From Bradyrhizobium commune (lineage in GTDB: Bacteria > Pseudomonadota > Alphaproteobacteria > Rhizobiales > Xanthobacteraceae), in NCBI RefSeq assembly GCF_015624505.1, contig NZ_CP061379.1, positions 5,642,001-5,706,000 of the forward strand: 64,000 nucleotides of DNA, given 5' to 3'. Numbering within the stretch: the first letter of the stretch is position 1; every line of letters starts with the position of its first letter. The notes under the pieces were generated by a model. It ran no database searches. It had not been told where the DNA came from and saw only the letters and a list, made by a program, of their open reading frames with translations. The translations under genes and the position numbers were made by a program. Shown here piece after piece: positions 30,754-40,983 of the stretch.

Positions 30754-30969
30754 GAAGCCAAGATAGCACGCACACAGAACAAATCAAGAACACAAACAAA
30801 AAACGCGAAAACAACCCCATGCACAGTAGCGCTGCCCAAACTTCGCGCGCGCACCTTTGACCTCCCGCAACATCGCGTGGCCGCGATCCCGTTTGATGGC
30901 GAGCAGGATCAATTTTGGGATCGATCTCCCCGGAACAAGGTTGATCACGATCGCTGGGTGGAGGTCTCC

Positions 30970-33363
30970 ATGAGTATGACAAATCAACAACAATCGACCC
31001 CAGCGAGCAGAGAACTCGATCTCCTGGACCGCTACTGGCGCGCCGCCAACTACCTCTCCGTCGGGCAGATCTATCTGCTCGACAACCCGCTGCTGCGCGA
31101 GCCGTTGCGGCCCGACCACATCAAGCCGCGCCTGCTCGGCCATTGGGGCACGACGCCCGGGCTGAACTTCATCTACGCCCATCTCAACCGCGTCATCCGC
31201 GCACTGGATCTCAGCATGCTCTATGTCTGCGGTCCCGGCCATGGCGGCCCGGGCATGGTCGCCAACACCTATCTGGAAGGCAGCTACAGCGAGATCTATC
31301 CGGATATCGGGCGCGATACGGACGGATTGCGAAAACTGTTCAGGCAGTTCTCCTTCCCCGGTGGCATTCCGAGCCACGCTGCGCCGGAAACGCCCGGCTC
31401 GATCCACGAGGGCGGCGAGCTCGGCTACGCGCTGGTGCATGCCTATGGTGCCGCGCTCGACAATCCCGATTTGATCGTCGCCTGCGTCGTCGGCGACGGC
31501 GAGGCCGAGACTGGCCCGCTCGCGGCCTCCTGGCACTCCAACAAGTTCCTCAACCCGGCCCATGACGGCGCGGTGCTGCCGATCCTGCATCTCAACGGCT
31601 ACAAGATCGCAAATCCGACCGTGCTCGGGCGAATGCCCGACAGCGATATCCGCGATCTCTTCCGCGGGCTCGGCCACGAGCCGCTATTCGTCGAAGGCGA
31701 CGATCCCAAGCTGATGCACCAGGCCATGGCCGATGCGCTCGATGTCGCAATCGCCAGCATCCACTCGATCCAGCGCTACGCCCGCGACGGACGCAACAGC
31801 GTCGAACGGCCGCGTTGGCCGATGATCGTGCTGCGCAGCCCGAAGGGCTGGACCGGCCCCAAGGAAGTCGATGGCAAGAAGGTCGAAGGTTTTTGGCGTG
31901 CGCACCAGGTGCCGGTTGCGAGCTGCCGCGAAAATCCCGCGCATCTGAAGATTCTCGAAGACTGGATGCGCAGCTACGAGCCCGAGGAGCTTTTCGATGC
32001 CAATGGCGCGCTGATTACCGAGCTTCAGGCACTCGCGCCCGAAGGCAACCGCCGCATGGGCGCCAATCCGCACGCCAATGGCGGCCTGTTGAAGAAGGAG
32101 CTGAAGCTGCCGGACTTCCGCAGTTTTGCGCTCGACGTGCCGCAGCCCGGCGCCGTCACCGGAGAAGCGACCCGCGAGCTCGGCAAATTCCTGCGCGACG
32201 TCATCCGCCTCAACGCACAAGAGCGCAACTTCCGCATCATGGGGCCGGACGAGACGGCGTCAAACCGGCTCGATGCCGTGTTCGAGGTCACCGAACGAGC
32301 CTGGATGGAGCCGATCGAATCCTACGACGTGCACCTCGCCCAGGATGGCCGCGTGATGGAAGTCCTGAGCGAGCATCTCTGCCAGGGCTGGCTCGAAGGC
32401 TATCTGCTCACGGGACGACACGGCTTCTTCTCCTGCTACGAGGCCTTCATCCACATCGTGGATTCCATGTTCAACCAGCACGCCAAATGGCTGAAGGTGA
32501 CACGGCACCTCGCCTGGCGGCGCCCGATCGCCTCGCTCAATTATCTCCTGACCTCGCATGTCTGGCGGCAGGACCATAACGGCTTCAGCCATCAGGATCC
32601 CGGCTTCGTCGATCTCGTCGCCAACAAGAAGGCCGACATCGTCCGCATCTATTTCCCGCCGGATGCCAACACGCTGCTGTGGATCGCCGACCATTGCCTC
32701 CGGACCTACGACCGCATCAACGTCATCGTCGCCGGCAAGCAGCCGGCGCCGCAATGGCTGTCGATGCAGGACGCCGCCACGCATTGCGATGCCGGCATCG
32801 GCATCTGGACATGGGCTGGCAACGAGGACGCGGGCCACGAGCCTGACGTCGTGATGGCCTGCGCCGGCGACGTGCCGACCCTGGAAGCGCTCGCCGCCGT
32901 CGATCTCCTGCGCAAGGCGCTGCCGGATTTGAAGATCCGCGTCGTCAATGTTGTCGACCTGATGACGCTGCAACCCAAGGAGCAGCATCCGCACGGTCTT
33001 TCCGATCGCGACTTCGACAGCCTGTTCACGCGCGACAGACCGGTGATCTTCGCCTATCACGGCTATCCCTATTTGATCCACCGGCTGACCTATAACCGCA
33101 CAAATCATGCCGGAATGCATGTGCGCGGCTTTGCCGAGGAAGGCACCACGACGACGCCGTTCGACATGGTCGTGCTCAACGAGCTCGACCGCTATCACCT
33201 CGCGATCGAGGCGATCGATCGCGTGCCGGGGCTTGCGACCAGGGCCGCCCCCGTGAAGCAGCAATTCCGCGACAAGCTGATCGAGCACGCGGCTTACGTG
33301 CGCGAGCACGGCGAGGACATGCCCGTGATCCGCGACTGGGTCTGGCCGGGCAAGGCGGGTTGA
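30970..33363 (+). CDS. Phosphoketolase
   Basis: A thiamine diphosphate enzyme of 797 residues that splits xylulose 5-phosphate (and often fructose 6-phosphate) with phosphate into acetyl phosphate and glyceraldehyde 3-phosphate or erythrose 4-phosphate. '[20 protein letters not shown]' near residue 55, '[17 protein letters not shown]' near 90, the ThDP motif '[10 protein letters not shown]' near 173 and 'SHQDPGFVD' near 545 are characteristic. GGAGG lies six bases before the ATG at 30970. The acetate kinase gene starts four bases after its stop, so the acetyl phosphate made here can yield ATP and acetate. The 216 bases upstream hold the promoter; I see no confident operator. Confidence 0.96.
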   Translation: MSMTNQQQSTPASRELDLLDRYWRAANYLSVGQIYLLDNPLLREPLRPDHIKPRLLGHWGTTPGLNFIYAHLNRVIRALDLSMLYVCGPGHGGPGMVANTYLEGSYSEIYPDIGRDTDGLRKLFRQFSFPGGIPSHAAPETPGSIHEGGELGYALVHAYGAALDNPDLIVACVVGDGEAETGPLAASWHSNKFLNPAHDGAVLPILHLNGYKIANPTVLGRMPDSDIRDLFRGLGHEPLFVEGDDPKLMHQAMADALDVAIASIHSIQRYARDGRNSVERPRWPMIVLRSPKGWTGPKEVDGKKVEGFWRAHQVPVASCRENPAHLKILEDWMRSYEPEELFDANGALITELQALAPEGNRRMGANPHANGGLLKKELKLPDFRSFALDVPQPGAVTGEATRELGKFLRDVIRLNAQERNFRIMGPDETASNRLDAVFEVTERAWMEPIESYDVHLAQDGRVMEVLSEHLCQGWLEGYLLTGRHGFFSCYEAFIHIVDSMFNQHAKWLKVTRHLAWRRPIASLNYLLTSHVWRQDHNGFSHQDPGFVDLVANKKADIVRIYFPPDANTLLWIADHCLRTYDRINVIVAGKQPAPQWLSMQDAATHCDAGIGIWTWAGNEDAGHEPDVVMACAGDVPTLEALAAVDLLRKALPDLKIRVVNVVDLMTLQPKEQHPHGLSDRDFDSLFTRDRPVIFAYHGYPYLIHRLTYNRTNHAGMHVRGFAEEGTTTTPFDMVVLNELDRYHLAIEAIDRVPGLATRAAPVKQQFRDKLIEHAAYVREHGEDMPVIRDWVWPGKAG

Positions 33364-33367
33364 GCCG

Positions 33368-34564
33368 ATGCCGGCGCCCGGTGCCGTCCTCGTCCTCAAC
33401 GCGGGATCGTCGAGCATCAAGTTCGGCCTGTTCGACATATCGGCGAGCGAGCCTGCCCTGCTCTGCAAGGGCCAGCTCGACGAGCACGAGGCGAAGCCGC
33501 GGCTGGTCGTGAAGAGCCCGAAGGGGGAGGACCTGTTCGAGCAGCAGCGGACGGAAGCGGATGCGGACGGCGATCATCTGTTGGCCGCTGTGCTGTCCTT
33601 CAGCGAGAGACAATTCGGCGATCACAGCTTGCGCGCCGTGGGTCACCGCATCGTCCACGGTGGTCCGGACTATTCCGCCCCGGTCGAACTGACCCTGGAC
33701 GTCCATGCAAAGCTTGAGGCGCTCACGCCGCTGGCGCCATTGCATCAGCCGCGCTGCCTGGCGCCGGTCCGCACCATCAGGGCGATCCGGCCTGCGCTGA
33801 TACAGATCGCCTGTTTCGACACCGCCTTCCACCATGGCCTGGTGCCGCCCGTGAGCCGCTTCGCCATTCCGCGGCGCTATGAACAGAGCGGCATCCGGCG
33901 CTACGGCTTTCACGGTCTCTCCTTCGAATATGTCGCGGGCCGCCTCGTCCAAATCGCACCGGAGCGTGCAGCCAAGCGCACCATCATCGCTCATCTCGGC
34001 AATGGCGCGAGCCTCTGCGCGCTGCGCGACGGCCGCAGCGTCGACACCACGATGGGACTGACACCGCTCGACGGCCTCGTCATGGGCACGCGCTGCGGCA
34101 CCATCGATCCCGGCGTGCTGCTCTATCTGCTGGAGCACGAGACCATGTCTGCCGAAGAGCTGCAGCGCCTGCTCTATCACGAGTCCGGTCTGCTCGGCGT
34201 CTCCGGCATCTCCGCGGACATGCGCACGCTGCTGGCGAGCAGCGAGGCTGCGGCGCGGGAAGCCGTCGATCTCTTCACCTTCCGAGCGGCGCAGGCGATC
34301 GCGATGATGGCGACCACGCTGGGCGGGCTGGATGGCCTCGTCTTCACTGGCGGTATCGGCGAGCATGCCGGGGAAATCCGCAGCGGCATCGGCGAGCGGC
34401 TCGCCTGGCTCGGCGTGCGCATCGACGCGGCAGCGAATGACGCGGCGCGCGAGCGCATCAATGCCGGCGATAGCGCGGTGGATGTCTTCGTGATCCCAAC
34501 GAACGAAGAACTGACGATCGCGCGGCATTGCGCGGCGATGCTGCGAAGCGCTCGGGTATCGTAG
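33368..34564 (+). CDS. ackA: Acetate kinase
   Basis: AckA transfers phosphate from acetyl phosphate to ADP. The 398-residue protein has 'VLVLNAGSSSIKFGLFD' near residue 8, 'HRIVHGGPDYSAPVEL' near 92, 'CFDTAFHHGLVPP' near 147, 'HLGNGASLCALRDGRSVDTT' near 208, 'GTRCGTIDPGVL' near 240 and 'VFTGGIGEHAGEIR' near 324, covering the nucleotide- and acetate-binding elements. It follows the phosphoketolase gene after four bases and clearly forms an operon with it. Its TAG stop (34562-34564) lies within the first bases of an intergenic palindromic repeat. Confidence 0.96.
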   Translation: MPAPGAVLVLNAGSSSIKFGLFDISASEPALLCKGQLDEHEAKPRLVVKSPKGEDLFEQQRTEADADGDHLLAAVLSFSERQFGDHSLRAVGHRIVHGGPDYSAPVELTLDVHAKLEALTPLAPLHQPRCLAPVRTIRAIRPALIQIACFDTAFHHGLVPPVSRFAIPRRYEQSGIRRYGFHGLSFEYVAGRLVQIAPERAAKRTIIAHLGNGASLCALRDGRSVDTTMGLTPLDGLVMGTRCGTIDPGVLLYLLEHETMSAEELQRLLYHESGLLGVSGISADMRTLLASSEAAAREAVDLFTFRAAQAIAMMATTLGGLDGLVFTGGIGEHAGEIRSGIGERLAWLGVRIDAAANDAARERINAGDSAVDVFVIPTNEELTIARHCAAMLRSARVS

Positions 34565-34648
34565 GGTGGGTAAAGCGAAGCATGCCCACCACTTGCCTGA
34601 GGCAGGATAGGTGGTGGGCACGGCGCAAGTGCGCCTTTGCCCACCCTA
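34561..34648. repeat. 'GTAGGGTGGGTAAAG' palindromic repeat, copy 3
   Basis: The left arm GTAGGGTGGGTAAAGCG pairs with a right arm ending CGCCTTTGCCCACCCTA. The orientation of the central segment is inverted relative to copies 1, 2 and 4, like copy 5. The TAG inside it is the ackA stop codon. It separates ackA from the converging RMD1-like gene. Confidence 0.92.
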
Positions 34649-34692
34649 TGATGCTGGGTGTGGGCGCAGAGCAGGGATCAGGCGTCACCGGC

Positions 34693-35532
34693 TCAGTGAA
34701 TGCCGGCAAAGATCTGGATGCAGCCGATCACGACCTCGATCACGATCAGCGCAACCACCGCGATTTCGAGGCGCAGCGAGCGCTGGGTGTCGATGATTTC
34801 GGTCAGCGCGTTGGCGGTCTCCGTAATCGCGGTCACCTTGCGCTCGAGCGTATCGAGGCGCTCCTTCAACTCGTACTCGTCTTCGAGACGCGCATAGAGG
34901 CGGTCGAGCTGCGGCTTTTCCCAGAGCGCGTCGGGCTTCTCGGCAACGGCAACGCGGCCGGCGACGCGCTGCTGGACCAGAAGCGCATTGCCGATCAATT
35001 GCAGGATGCCCTTGCGCCGCCGCGACGTACGGCCTTTCTCGGCGAGCTCGCGCGCGAAAGGCTCGATAACATCGAAGACCGCGGCAACGCGGCGCTCGTC
35101 ACGCGCCAGCGATGTGCTCTTGGCGAGTGCGTCCGCGATCAGGAGCAGCCGCTCATCGGAGAATTTCGACAGATGAATCGGCCCACCCGGCTGGATCGCC
35201 TCGGCGTTCTCGTCGTGGCAGAGCTGCGCGTGCGCGATCTCTTCCTCATACGGGCTGAGCTCGCCGGTCACGCGGGACTTCAGGCTGTCGATCAACACCT
35301 TCTCTTCCGAGGGAAGCAGGCCGATCAGCACCACGACACCGTAGCGAAACACCACGGCGAGGCCGGCATGGACGCGAAAGGTTGCGGGCGTCGAGGAGAC
35401 CAGCGCGCCAAGCTCGAGCCCGGAGGCATTGATGCGATCGCCCAACATCACTGCACGGATCCGCAACGTGGGCGCAGCGTCCTGCTTCGGCAAGGTTGGC
35501 ATCGTGCCAACGACAGGTTGATCGCTATTCAT
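34693..35532 (-). CDS. RMD1/DUF155 family membrane-anchored protein
   Basis: A 279-residue protein. The middle block, 'FRYGVVVLIGLLPSEEKVLI', 'FSDERLLLIADALAKSTSLA', 'ALLVQQRVAGRVAVAEKPDA' and 'RLYARLEDEYELKERLDTLE', is the DUF155 domain shared with yeast Rmd1/Rmd8/Sif2 and human mitochondrial RMND1. A coiled-coil stretch precedes a C-terminal transmembrane segment ('LEIAVVALIVIEVVIGCIQI'), so the protein is tail-anchored in the inner membrane. Bacterial members have no established function; the mitochondrial relatives support mitochondrial translation. The ATG at 35532 matches the family start; longer readings add a basic, non-conserved tail. Confidence 0.85.
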   Translation of the reverse strand: MNSDQPVVGTMPTLPKQDAAPTLRIRAVMLGDRINASGLELGALVSSTPATFRVHAGLAVVFRYGVVVLIGLLPSEEKVLIDSLKSRVTGELSPYEEEIAHAQLCHDENAEAIQPGGPIHLSKFSDERLLLIADALAKSTSLARDERRVAAVFDVIEPFARELAEKGRTSRRRKGILQLIGNALLVQQRVAGRVAVAEKPDALWEKPQLDRLYARLEDEYELKERLDTLERKVTAITETANALTEIIDTQRSLRLEIAVVALIVIEVVIGCIQIFAGIH

Positions 35533-35841
35533 TCGACTGTCTCGCTCCGCACGCGATTGCACGTTTGTCCCGTCCGCAACGCCGATCCGGCACTGACGAC
35601 CAATCCTTCCGGGATAGTCCGCGGAGTGGCTCCGGATTCTTACGGTCTTTTGCGCCGTCCGCCGAAACATCCGGCAATCCGGCCTCCGCGCGCGACACAT
35701 TTGGCTGCGATGGGCGCATGGCGGTTTACCATCGCAGGCTGAAATACCCGCAAAAAGTTGCACTCGGCAACGCCGCGTGTTTATGACAACATCATAACAA
35801 GCTTACGCTTCTCCCGAAATTGAGACATTGAAGCCTCAATC

Positions 35842-36417
35842 ATGCTGAGCGTCATCATCCCGACCGAAGGCGTCGAGCAGACCGCGGTCGCAACTCTGGC
35901 AGCACTGGTCCCCGGTGCTGCGGCCGGCATCATCCGCGAAGTGCTGCTGGTCGACGGCACTCGTAACGGCGTCATCGAACGCGTTGCCGACGTCGCGGGC
36001 TGCCGTTTCATCGGCTACGAGGGTCCCTCGCAAGGCGCAGCGCTGGCCGCCGGCGCGCTCCAGGCCCGTTCGCCCTGGCTGATGTTCCTCCCCGCCGGCG
36101 CCGTCCTCGAAACCGGCTGGATCGAGGAGACCACCCAGTTCATCCAGGCCGTCGCGTCCAGCGGCCGGGATCGCGCAGCCGTGTTCCGCTACGCCCGCTC
36201 ACCTTACGCGGATACCGGGTTCCGCGATGTCCTGCGCGCCGCGGTCCGCAAGCTGGTCGGCCCACTCGGCGATCAGGGTCTTTTGATCGCGCGTGATCAT
36301 TACGACCGGATCGGCGGCTATCCGCCCCAGGCCCGGCGCGCCGAAGCGCGGCTGCTGCGCCGGCTCGGCCGCTCGTCGCGGACGCTGCTGCGCAGCCGGA
36401 TCGTCATGGTGGGCTGA
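35842..36417 (+). CDS. Reduced GT2-type glycosyltransferase-like protein
   Basis: A 191-residue protein beginning 'MLSVIIPTEGVEQ', the first strand of a GT-A family 2 fold, with 'REVLLVDGTRNGV' near residue 33 as the first acidic site and 'GPSQGAALAAGALQARSPWLMF' pattern near 62-80. Where active relatives have the metal-binding Asp-x-Asp or 'HADT' after the 'LMF' strand, this protein has 'LPAGAVLE', so metal and donor binding look lost or altered. It ends soon after a 'GLLIARDHYDRIGGYPP' acceptor motif. The 309 bases before it show no feature I can support. It may be a degenerate or repurposed transferase. Confidence 0.75.
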   Translation: MLSVIIPTEGVEQTAVATLAALVPGAAAGIIREVLLVDGTRNGVIERVADVAGCRFIGYEGPSQGAALAAGALQARSPWLMFLPAGAVLETGWIEETTQFIQAVASSGRDRAAVFRYARSPYADTGFRDVLRAAVRKLVGPLGDQGLLIARDHYDRIGGYPPQARRAEARLLRRLGRSSRTLLRSRIVMVG

Positions 36418-36431
36418 CACGCATCCAATAC

Positions 36432-36465
36432 TTGCCAAAGTCAAATAACTATTTGACAATGGCAA
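36432..36465. promoter_or_regulatory. Long palindromic MarR-type operator
   Basis: Nested perfect arms: TTGCCA and TGGCAA outside, GTCAAAT and ATTTGAC inside, centred on AACT, with AA on both sides as the only unpaired positions between arms. It ends 15 bases before the start of the MarR-GNAT gene, which fits autoregulation by its MarR domain. Confidence 0.85.
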
Positions 36466-36480
36466 TTATTGAGGTGTCCC

Positions 36481-37410
36481 ATGCCATTTGACGGTACCGA
36501 CGACCAGATCGCAGCGGTCCGCGCCTTCAACCGCTTCTATACCCGCAAGCTCGGCGTGCTCGACCAGCACCTTGGCAAGAGCCCGTTTTCGCTCAGCGAG
36601 GCCCGTGTGCTCTACGAGCTCGCGCATCGTGACGACCTTGCGGCCAAAGAGATCGGAAACGAGCTCGGTCTCGACCCCGGCTATCTCAGCCGCATCGTGC
36701 AGAGCTTCGACGAAAAGGGGCTGATCACGCGAAAACCCCTGCCCGCGGATCGCAGGCAATACCAGCTCAGCCTCACCGCCAAGGGCCGCCAGACTTTCGC
36801 CAAGCTGAACCTGAGCTCGCAGAACGAAGTCGCCGCAATGCTGGCGCAGCTTACGACCAGTGACGCAACGCGGCTCACGCAGGCTATGGCGACCATCGAG
36901 GCTGTGCTGGAGCAGCGTCGAAGCCAGCCGGCCGCTTTCCTGCTGCGCAGCCATCGCGTCGGCGACATGGGTTGGGTCATCTCCAAGCAAGCCGCCGCCT
37001 ATGCCGCGGACTACAATTGGGACGCCAGCTACGAAGCGCTGGTCGCCGAGATCTGCGCGCAGTTCATCAGGAACTATGACCCCGCACGCGAACACTGCTG
37101 GATCGCGGAAGTCGGTGGCGAGCCGGTGGGCTCGGTCTTTCTGGTCAAGGCCGCGGACGAGATCGCCAAGCTTCGCCTGTTGCAGGTGGAGAAGAAAGCA
37201 CGCGGATTAGGCGTCGGCCGAGCGCTGGTCGAGCAATGCCTCCAGGGCGCACGCGAGCGGGGCTACGGCAAGATGACGCTGTGGACGCAAAGCATCCTGC
37301 TCGCCGCGCGCGGCATCTATCAAAGCGCAGGCTTCAAGCTCGTGAAGGAAGAGAAGCACCACAGCTTCGGTGCCGATCTGGTCGGGGAGACCTGGGAGCG
37401 GGATCTCTGA
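36481..37410 (+). CDS. MarR-GNAT fusion: regulator and acetyltransferase
   Basis: A 309-residue two-domain protein. Residues 1-145 are a MarR winged helix ('SLSEARVLYELAHRDDLAAK', 'LDPGYLSRIVQSFDEKGLI', 'KPLPADRRQYQLSLTAKGR'), and residues 150-309 are a GNAT acetyltransferase with the acetyl-CoA loop 'KARGLGVGRALVEQCLQGAR' near 240. The fusion is a known architecture (MarR-GNAT) in which the regulator and an acetyltransferase for a small molecule or peptide are one chain; the substrate is unknown. The ATG at 36481 follows a 34-bp palindromic operator. The next gene is convergent behind a repeat. Confidence 0.92.
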   Translation: MPFDGTDDQIAAVRAFNRFYTRKLGVLDQHLGKSPFSLSEARVLYELAHRDDLAAKEIGNELGLDPGYLSRIVQSFDEKGLITRKPLPADRRQYQLSLTAKGRQTFAKLNLSSQNEVAAMLAQLTTSDATRLTQAMATIEAVLEQRRSQPAAFLLRSHRVGDMGWVISKQAAAYAADYNWDASYEALVAEICAQFIRNYDPAREHCWIAEVGGEPVGSVFLVKAADEIAKLRLLQVEKKARGLGVGRALVEQCLQGARERGYGKMTLWTQSILLAARGIYQSAGFKLVKEEKHHSFGADLVGETWERDL

Positions 37411-37457
37411 TGATTTCGCGTGGCCAGCTGCAGATTGCGGCGCGATGCGCGTTGTTG

Positions 37458-37606
37458 TGCCCTCTCCCCTTGCGGGAGAGGGCAGCGATGCCGGCAGACA
37501 CGAACTCGCTTGGGTGAGGGGTATGTCTCAACCAGCGTCTGTGCGAGTGGATGGAACCCCTCATCCGGCGCTTCGCGCCACCTTCTCCCGCAAGGGGAGA
37601 AGGAAG
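37458..37606. repeat. 'TGCCCTCTCCCCTTGCGGG' repeat element, copy 1
   Basis: An element of about 150 bases. Its left end, CCCTCTCCCCTTGCGGGAG, is itself a hairpin and also pairs with the right end CTCCCGCAAGGGGAGAAGG; 'GGGTGAGGGGT' and 'ACCCCTCATCCGGCGCTTCG' lie between. A second copy is at 48058-48217. It fills the gap between two converging genes. Confidence 0.9.
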
Positions 37607-37614
37607 AAGACCAC

Positions 37615-38178
37615 CTACACCGTCGCGCCCTGCGCTTTCGGCCGGCGCAGATGTTCGTCCAGCCGCGGCATGATCTCGACGAAATTGCAGGGGCGGGTGC
37701 GGTAGTCGAGCTGGCTTGCGAGGATGCCGTCCCAGCCATCGCGGCAGGCGCCGGGCGAACCGGGGAGACAGAAGATGTAGGTCGCGCCCGCAACGCCCGC
37801 GGTGGCGCGGCTCTGGATCGTCGATGTGCCGATCTTGGCATGGCTCAGCATGTGGAACGCGATCGAGAAGCCGTCCATGCGCTTCTCGAACAGCGGCTCG
37901 ATCGCCTCCGGCGTGACGTCGCGGCCGGTGAAGCCGGTGCCGCCGGTGGTGATGACGACGTCGATGCCCGTCTCCGCGATCCAGCGGCGGATGACGGCGC
38001 GGATCGCCTCGATATCGTCGGTGACGATCTCGCGCGCGGCGAGATGATGGCCGGCGGCGGTGAGACCATCAGCGAGCGTCTGGCCGGATTTGTCGTCGGC
38101 GAGCGCACGCGTGTCGGAGACGGTCAGCACCGCGATGTTGAGCGGGATGAATTGTCTTGTTTCGTCGATGGACGCCAT
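37615..38178 (-). CDS. moaB: Molybdenum cofactor biosynthesis protein B
   Basis: MoaB-type proteins adenylylate molybdopterin (as MogA/Cnx1G do) or have a related role in molybdenum cofactor synthesis. The 187-residue protein has 'IAVLTVSDTRALADDKSG' near residue 18, 'VVITTGGTGFTGRDVTPEA' near 80 (the Asp-rich molybdopterin-binding loop), and 'ATYIFCLPGSPGACRDGWD' near 140. The ATG at 38178 has GAGAAG upstream; a longer reading would translate the adjacent repeat. It stands alone between two repeats, so its promoter must lie in or just beyond the upstream repeat. Confidence 0.93.
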   Translation of the reverse strand: MASIDETRQFIPLNIAVLTVSDTRALADDKSGQTLADGLTAAGHHLAAREIVTDDIEAIRAVIRRWIAETGIDVVITTGGTGFTGRDVTPEAIEPLFEKRMDGFSIAFHMLSHAKIGTSTIQSRATAGVAGATYIFCLPGSPGACRDGWDGILASQLDYRTRPCNFVEIMPRLDEHLRRPKAQGATV

Positions 38179-38190
38179 TACGCTTCTCTC

Positions 38191-38320
38191 GTGTCCCGGA
38201 CGCGATGCACCGCAAAGCGGTGCAGCGCAGAGCCGGGACCCATTTTCAGGGAGACCGGCAATGTGGGCCCCGGCTCTGTAGCGCACCGCTGAAGAAGCGC
38301 TGCGCTGCGTCCGGGGCACG
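38191..38320. repeat. 'GTGTCCCGGACGCG' palindromic repeat
   Basis: The left end GTGTCCCGGACGCGATGCAC and the right end GCTGCGTCCGGGGCACG are imperfect inverted copies. Inner hairpins AGCCGGGACCCA and TGGGCCCCGGCT pair as well. It lies between moaB and the metallopeptidase gene, 12 bases before the moaB start, so transcription of moaB may begin inside it. Confidence 0.88.
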
Positions 38321-38332
38321 AAGTCTTCGTTG

Positions 38333-39268
38333 CTACGCCCCGCCGCCGAACGTGTTGCAGGCCTGGACCGTGCCCTGCTGATAGCCGGTCATGAACCATT
38401 GCTTGCGTTGCGCCGCCGAGCCGTGGGTGAAGGAGTCGGGCACGACGCGTCCCGTGGCCTGGCGTTGCAGCGTGTCGTCGCCGATCGCGCTTGCGGTGGT
38501 CAGGGCCGCGTCGATGTCGCCGGCCTCGAGGAAGCCCGGACGCTTCTTCTCCTCGCGATTGACCCAGACGCCCGACAGGCAGTCGGCCTGGAGCTCGACC
38601 TTGACCTGGAGCGCGTTCGACTCGGCCTTGCTGCCGGCCTGCTGCTGGAGCCGCGTCACGCGCGGAATGATGCCGAGCAGATTCTGGATGTGATGGCCGG
38701 CCTCATGCGCGATGATATAAGCTGCCGTGAACTTGCAGGCATTGCCGGAGCAGCCGCGAAAGCGTGTCTCGACCTCGCGGAAGAACGAGGTGTCGAGGAA
38801 GATGGTCTTGTCCGGAGGGCAGTAGAACGGGCCCATCGCCGACTGCGCCATGCCGCAGCGGCCGCCATTGGTGGCGTTGCGGAACAGCACGATCTTCGGA
38901 CCGCTATAGGACTGGCCGCTGGCCTGGAAGATCTCGCTCCAGCGATCGTCGATCTCGCCGAGGATGCCGGCGATCATGCTGCCCATCTCGTCGGTCGGCG
39001 CGCCGCGCTTGGCGGTCGAGGACGACTGACGATCGGTCTGGTAGGTCGGCGCCTGGCCGCCGCCGGTGAGAATTTCGGCGCCGCCGATCAGGATGCGCGG
39101 ATCGATGCCGAAGGCGTAGCCGATCAGGCCGAGCACGATGACGGTGCCGATGCCGAGCCCGCCGCCGCCCATGGGAAGGCCGAACCCGCCGCCACCTCCT
39201 CCGCCGCCGCCATCATCGCCGCGACGATCCTCGATGTCGTCGCTGCGGCGGAAATCATCGTAGCGCAT
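38333..39268 (-). CDS. YpfJ-type neutral zinc metallopeptidase
   Basis: A 311-residue protein of the 'putative neutral zinc metallopeptidase' family. After a charged N-terminus and a run of nine glycines, one transmembrane helix spans about residues 36-56. The periplasmic part has 'FYCPPDKTIFLDTSFFRE' near 150 and the zinc motif 'AAYIIAHEAGHHIQNLLG' near 188, with two Cys pairs likely forming disulfides. 'ELQADCLSGVW' near 230 supplies the third zinc ligand. Its substrate is unknown. It is divergent from ccrM, with a 415-bp gap between them. Confidence 0.92.
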   Translation of the reverse strand: MRYDDFRRSDDIEDRRGDDGGGGGGGGGFGLPMGGGGLGIGTVIVLGLIGYAFGIDPRILIGGAEILTGGGQAPTYQTDRQSSSTAKRGAPTDEMGSMIAGILGEIDDRWSEIFQASGQSYSGPKIVLFRNATNGGRCGMAQSAMGPFYCPPDKTIFLDTSFFREVETRFRGCSGNACKFTAAYIIAHEAGHHIQNLLGIIPRVTRLQQQAGSKAESNALQVKVELQADCLSGVWVNREEKKRPGFLEAGDIDAALTTASAIGDDTLQRQATGRVVPDSFTHGSAAQRKQWFMTGYQQGTVQACNTFGGGA

Positions 39269-39413
39269 GGCGGGCTTCCCTCAAATCGTCGTTTGCATCG
39301 CATGGACACGCAGGAACGCGAAAAGCTGAACGCGCCACAGACGTAAAATTTCCATTGCGTTAATCAATATCCCGCTCGGCAAATATTGCCTAGTGCGACA
39401 GCATGCCGGGGCC

Positions 39414-39449
39414 AGCAATTTTTTCCGAGGGCGAGCAATTTTTTCCGAG
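39414..39449. repeat. Two 16-bp direct repeats, 20-bp period
   Basis: AGCAATTTTTTCCGAG occurs at 39414-39429 and again, exactly, at 39434-39449. The 20-bp period is close to two helical turns. The pair lies in the metallopeptidase-ccrM gap, 235 bases before ccrM, and may be a binding site for a dimeric regulator. Apart from this and the GANTC/CtrA-like sites nearer ccrM, I see nothing else in that gap. Confidence 0.7.
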
Positions 39450-39458
39450 AGAAATTTG

Positions 39459-40814
<1,356 letters not shown>

Positions 40815-40830
40815 TATTTCTCCGATCTCG

Positions 40831-40922
40831 CAGGGTGGGCAAAGGCGCCTTTGCGCCGTGCCCACCAACTTTCTCCTCCGCAGACGCACTGGTGGTGGGC
40901 ACGCTTCGCTTTGCCCACCCTA
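40831..40922. repeat. 'CAGGGTGGGCAAAG' palindromic repeat, copy 4
   Basis: The left arm CAGGGTGGGCAAAGGCGCC pairs with a right arm ending GCTTTGCCCACCCTA. Here the first base pair is altered (CAG for TAG) and the ccrM stop lies 17 bases before it. Confidence 0.9.
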
Positions 40923-40983
40923 CGGCGTCTTGAATGACGCCAGGGCCAGACTACATTAACCCGACCAGCCCCGTCCTGACCGG

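Noticed and set aside
30941..30954. TTGATCACGATCGC as a possible FixK/FNR box before phosphoketolase
   Set aside because: Only one half matches TTGAT-N4-ATCAA, and it lies 16-29 bases before the start codon, too close for an activator site.
29623..30969. Long open frame on the plus strand joined in frame to phosphoketolase
   Set aside because: It is antisense to the radical SAM gene, has arginine/alanine-rich random-like composition, and phosphoketolase has its own ATG with GGAGG at 30970.
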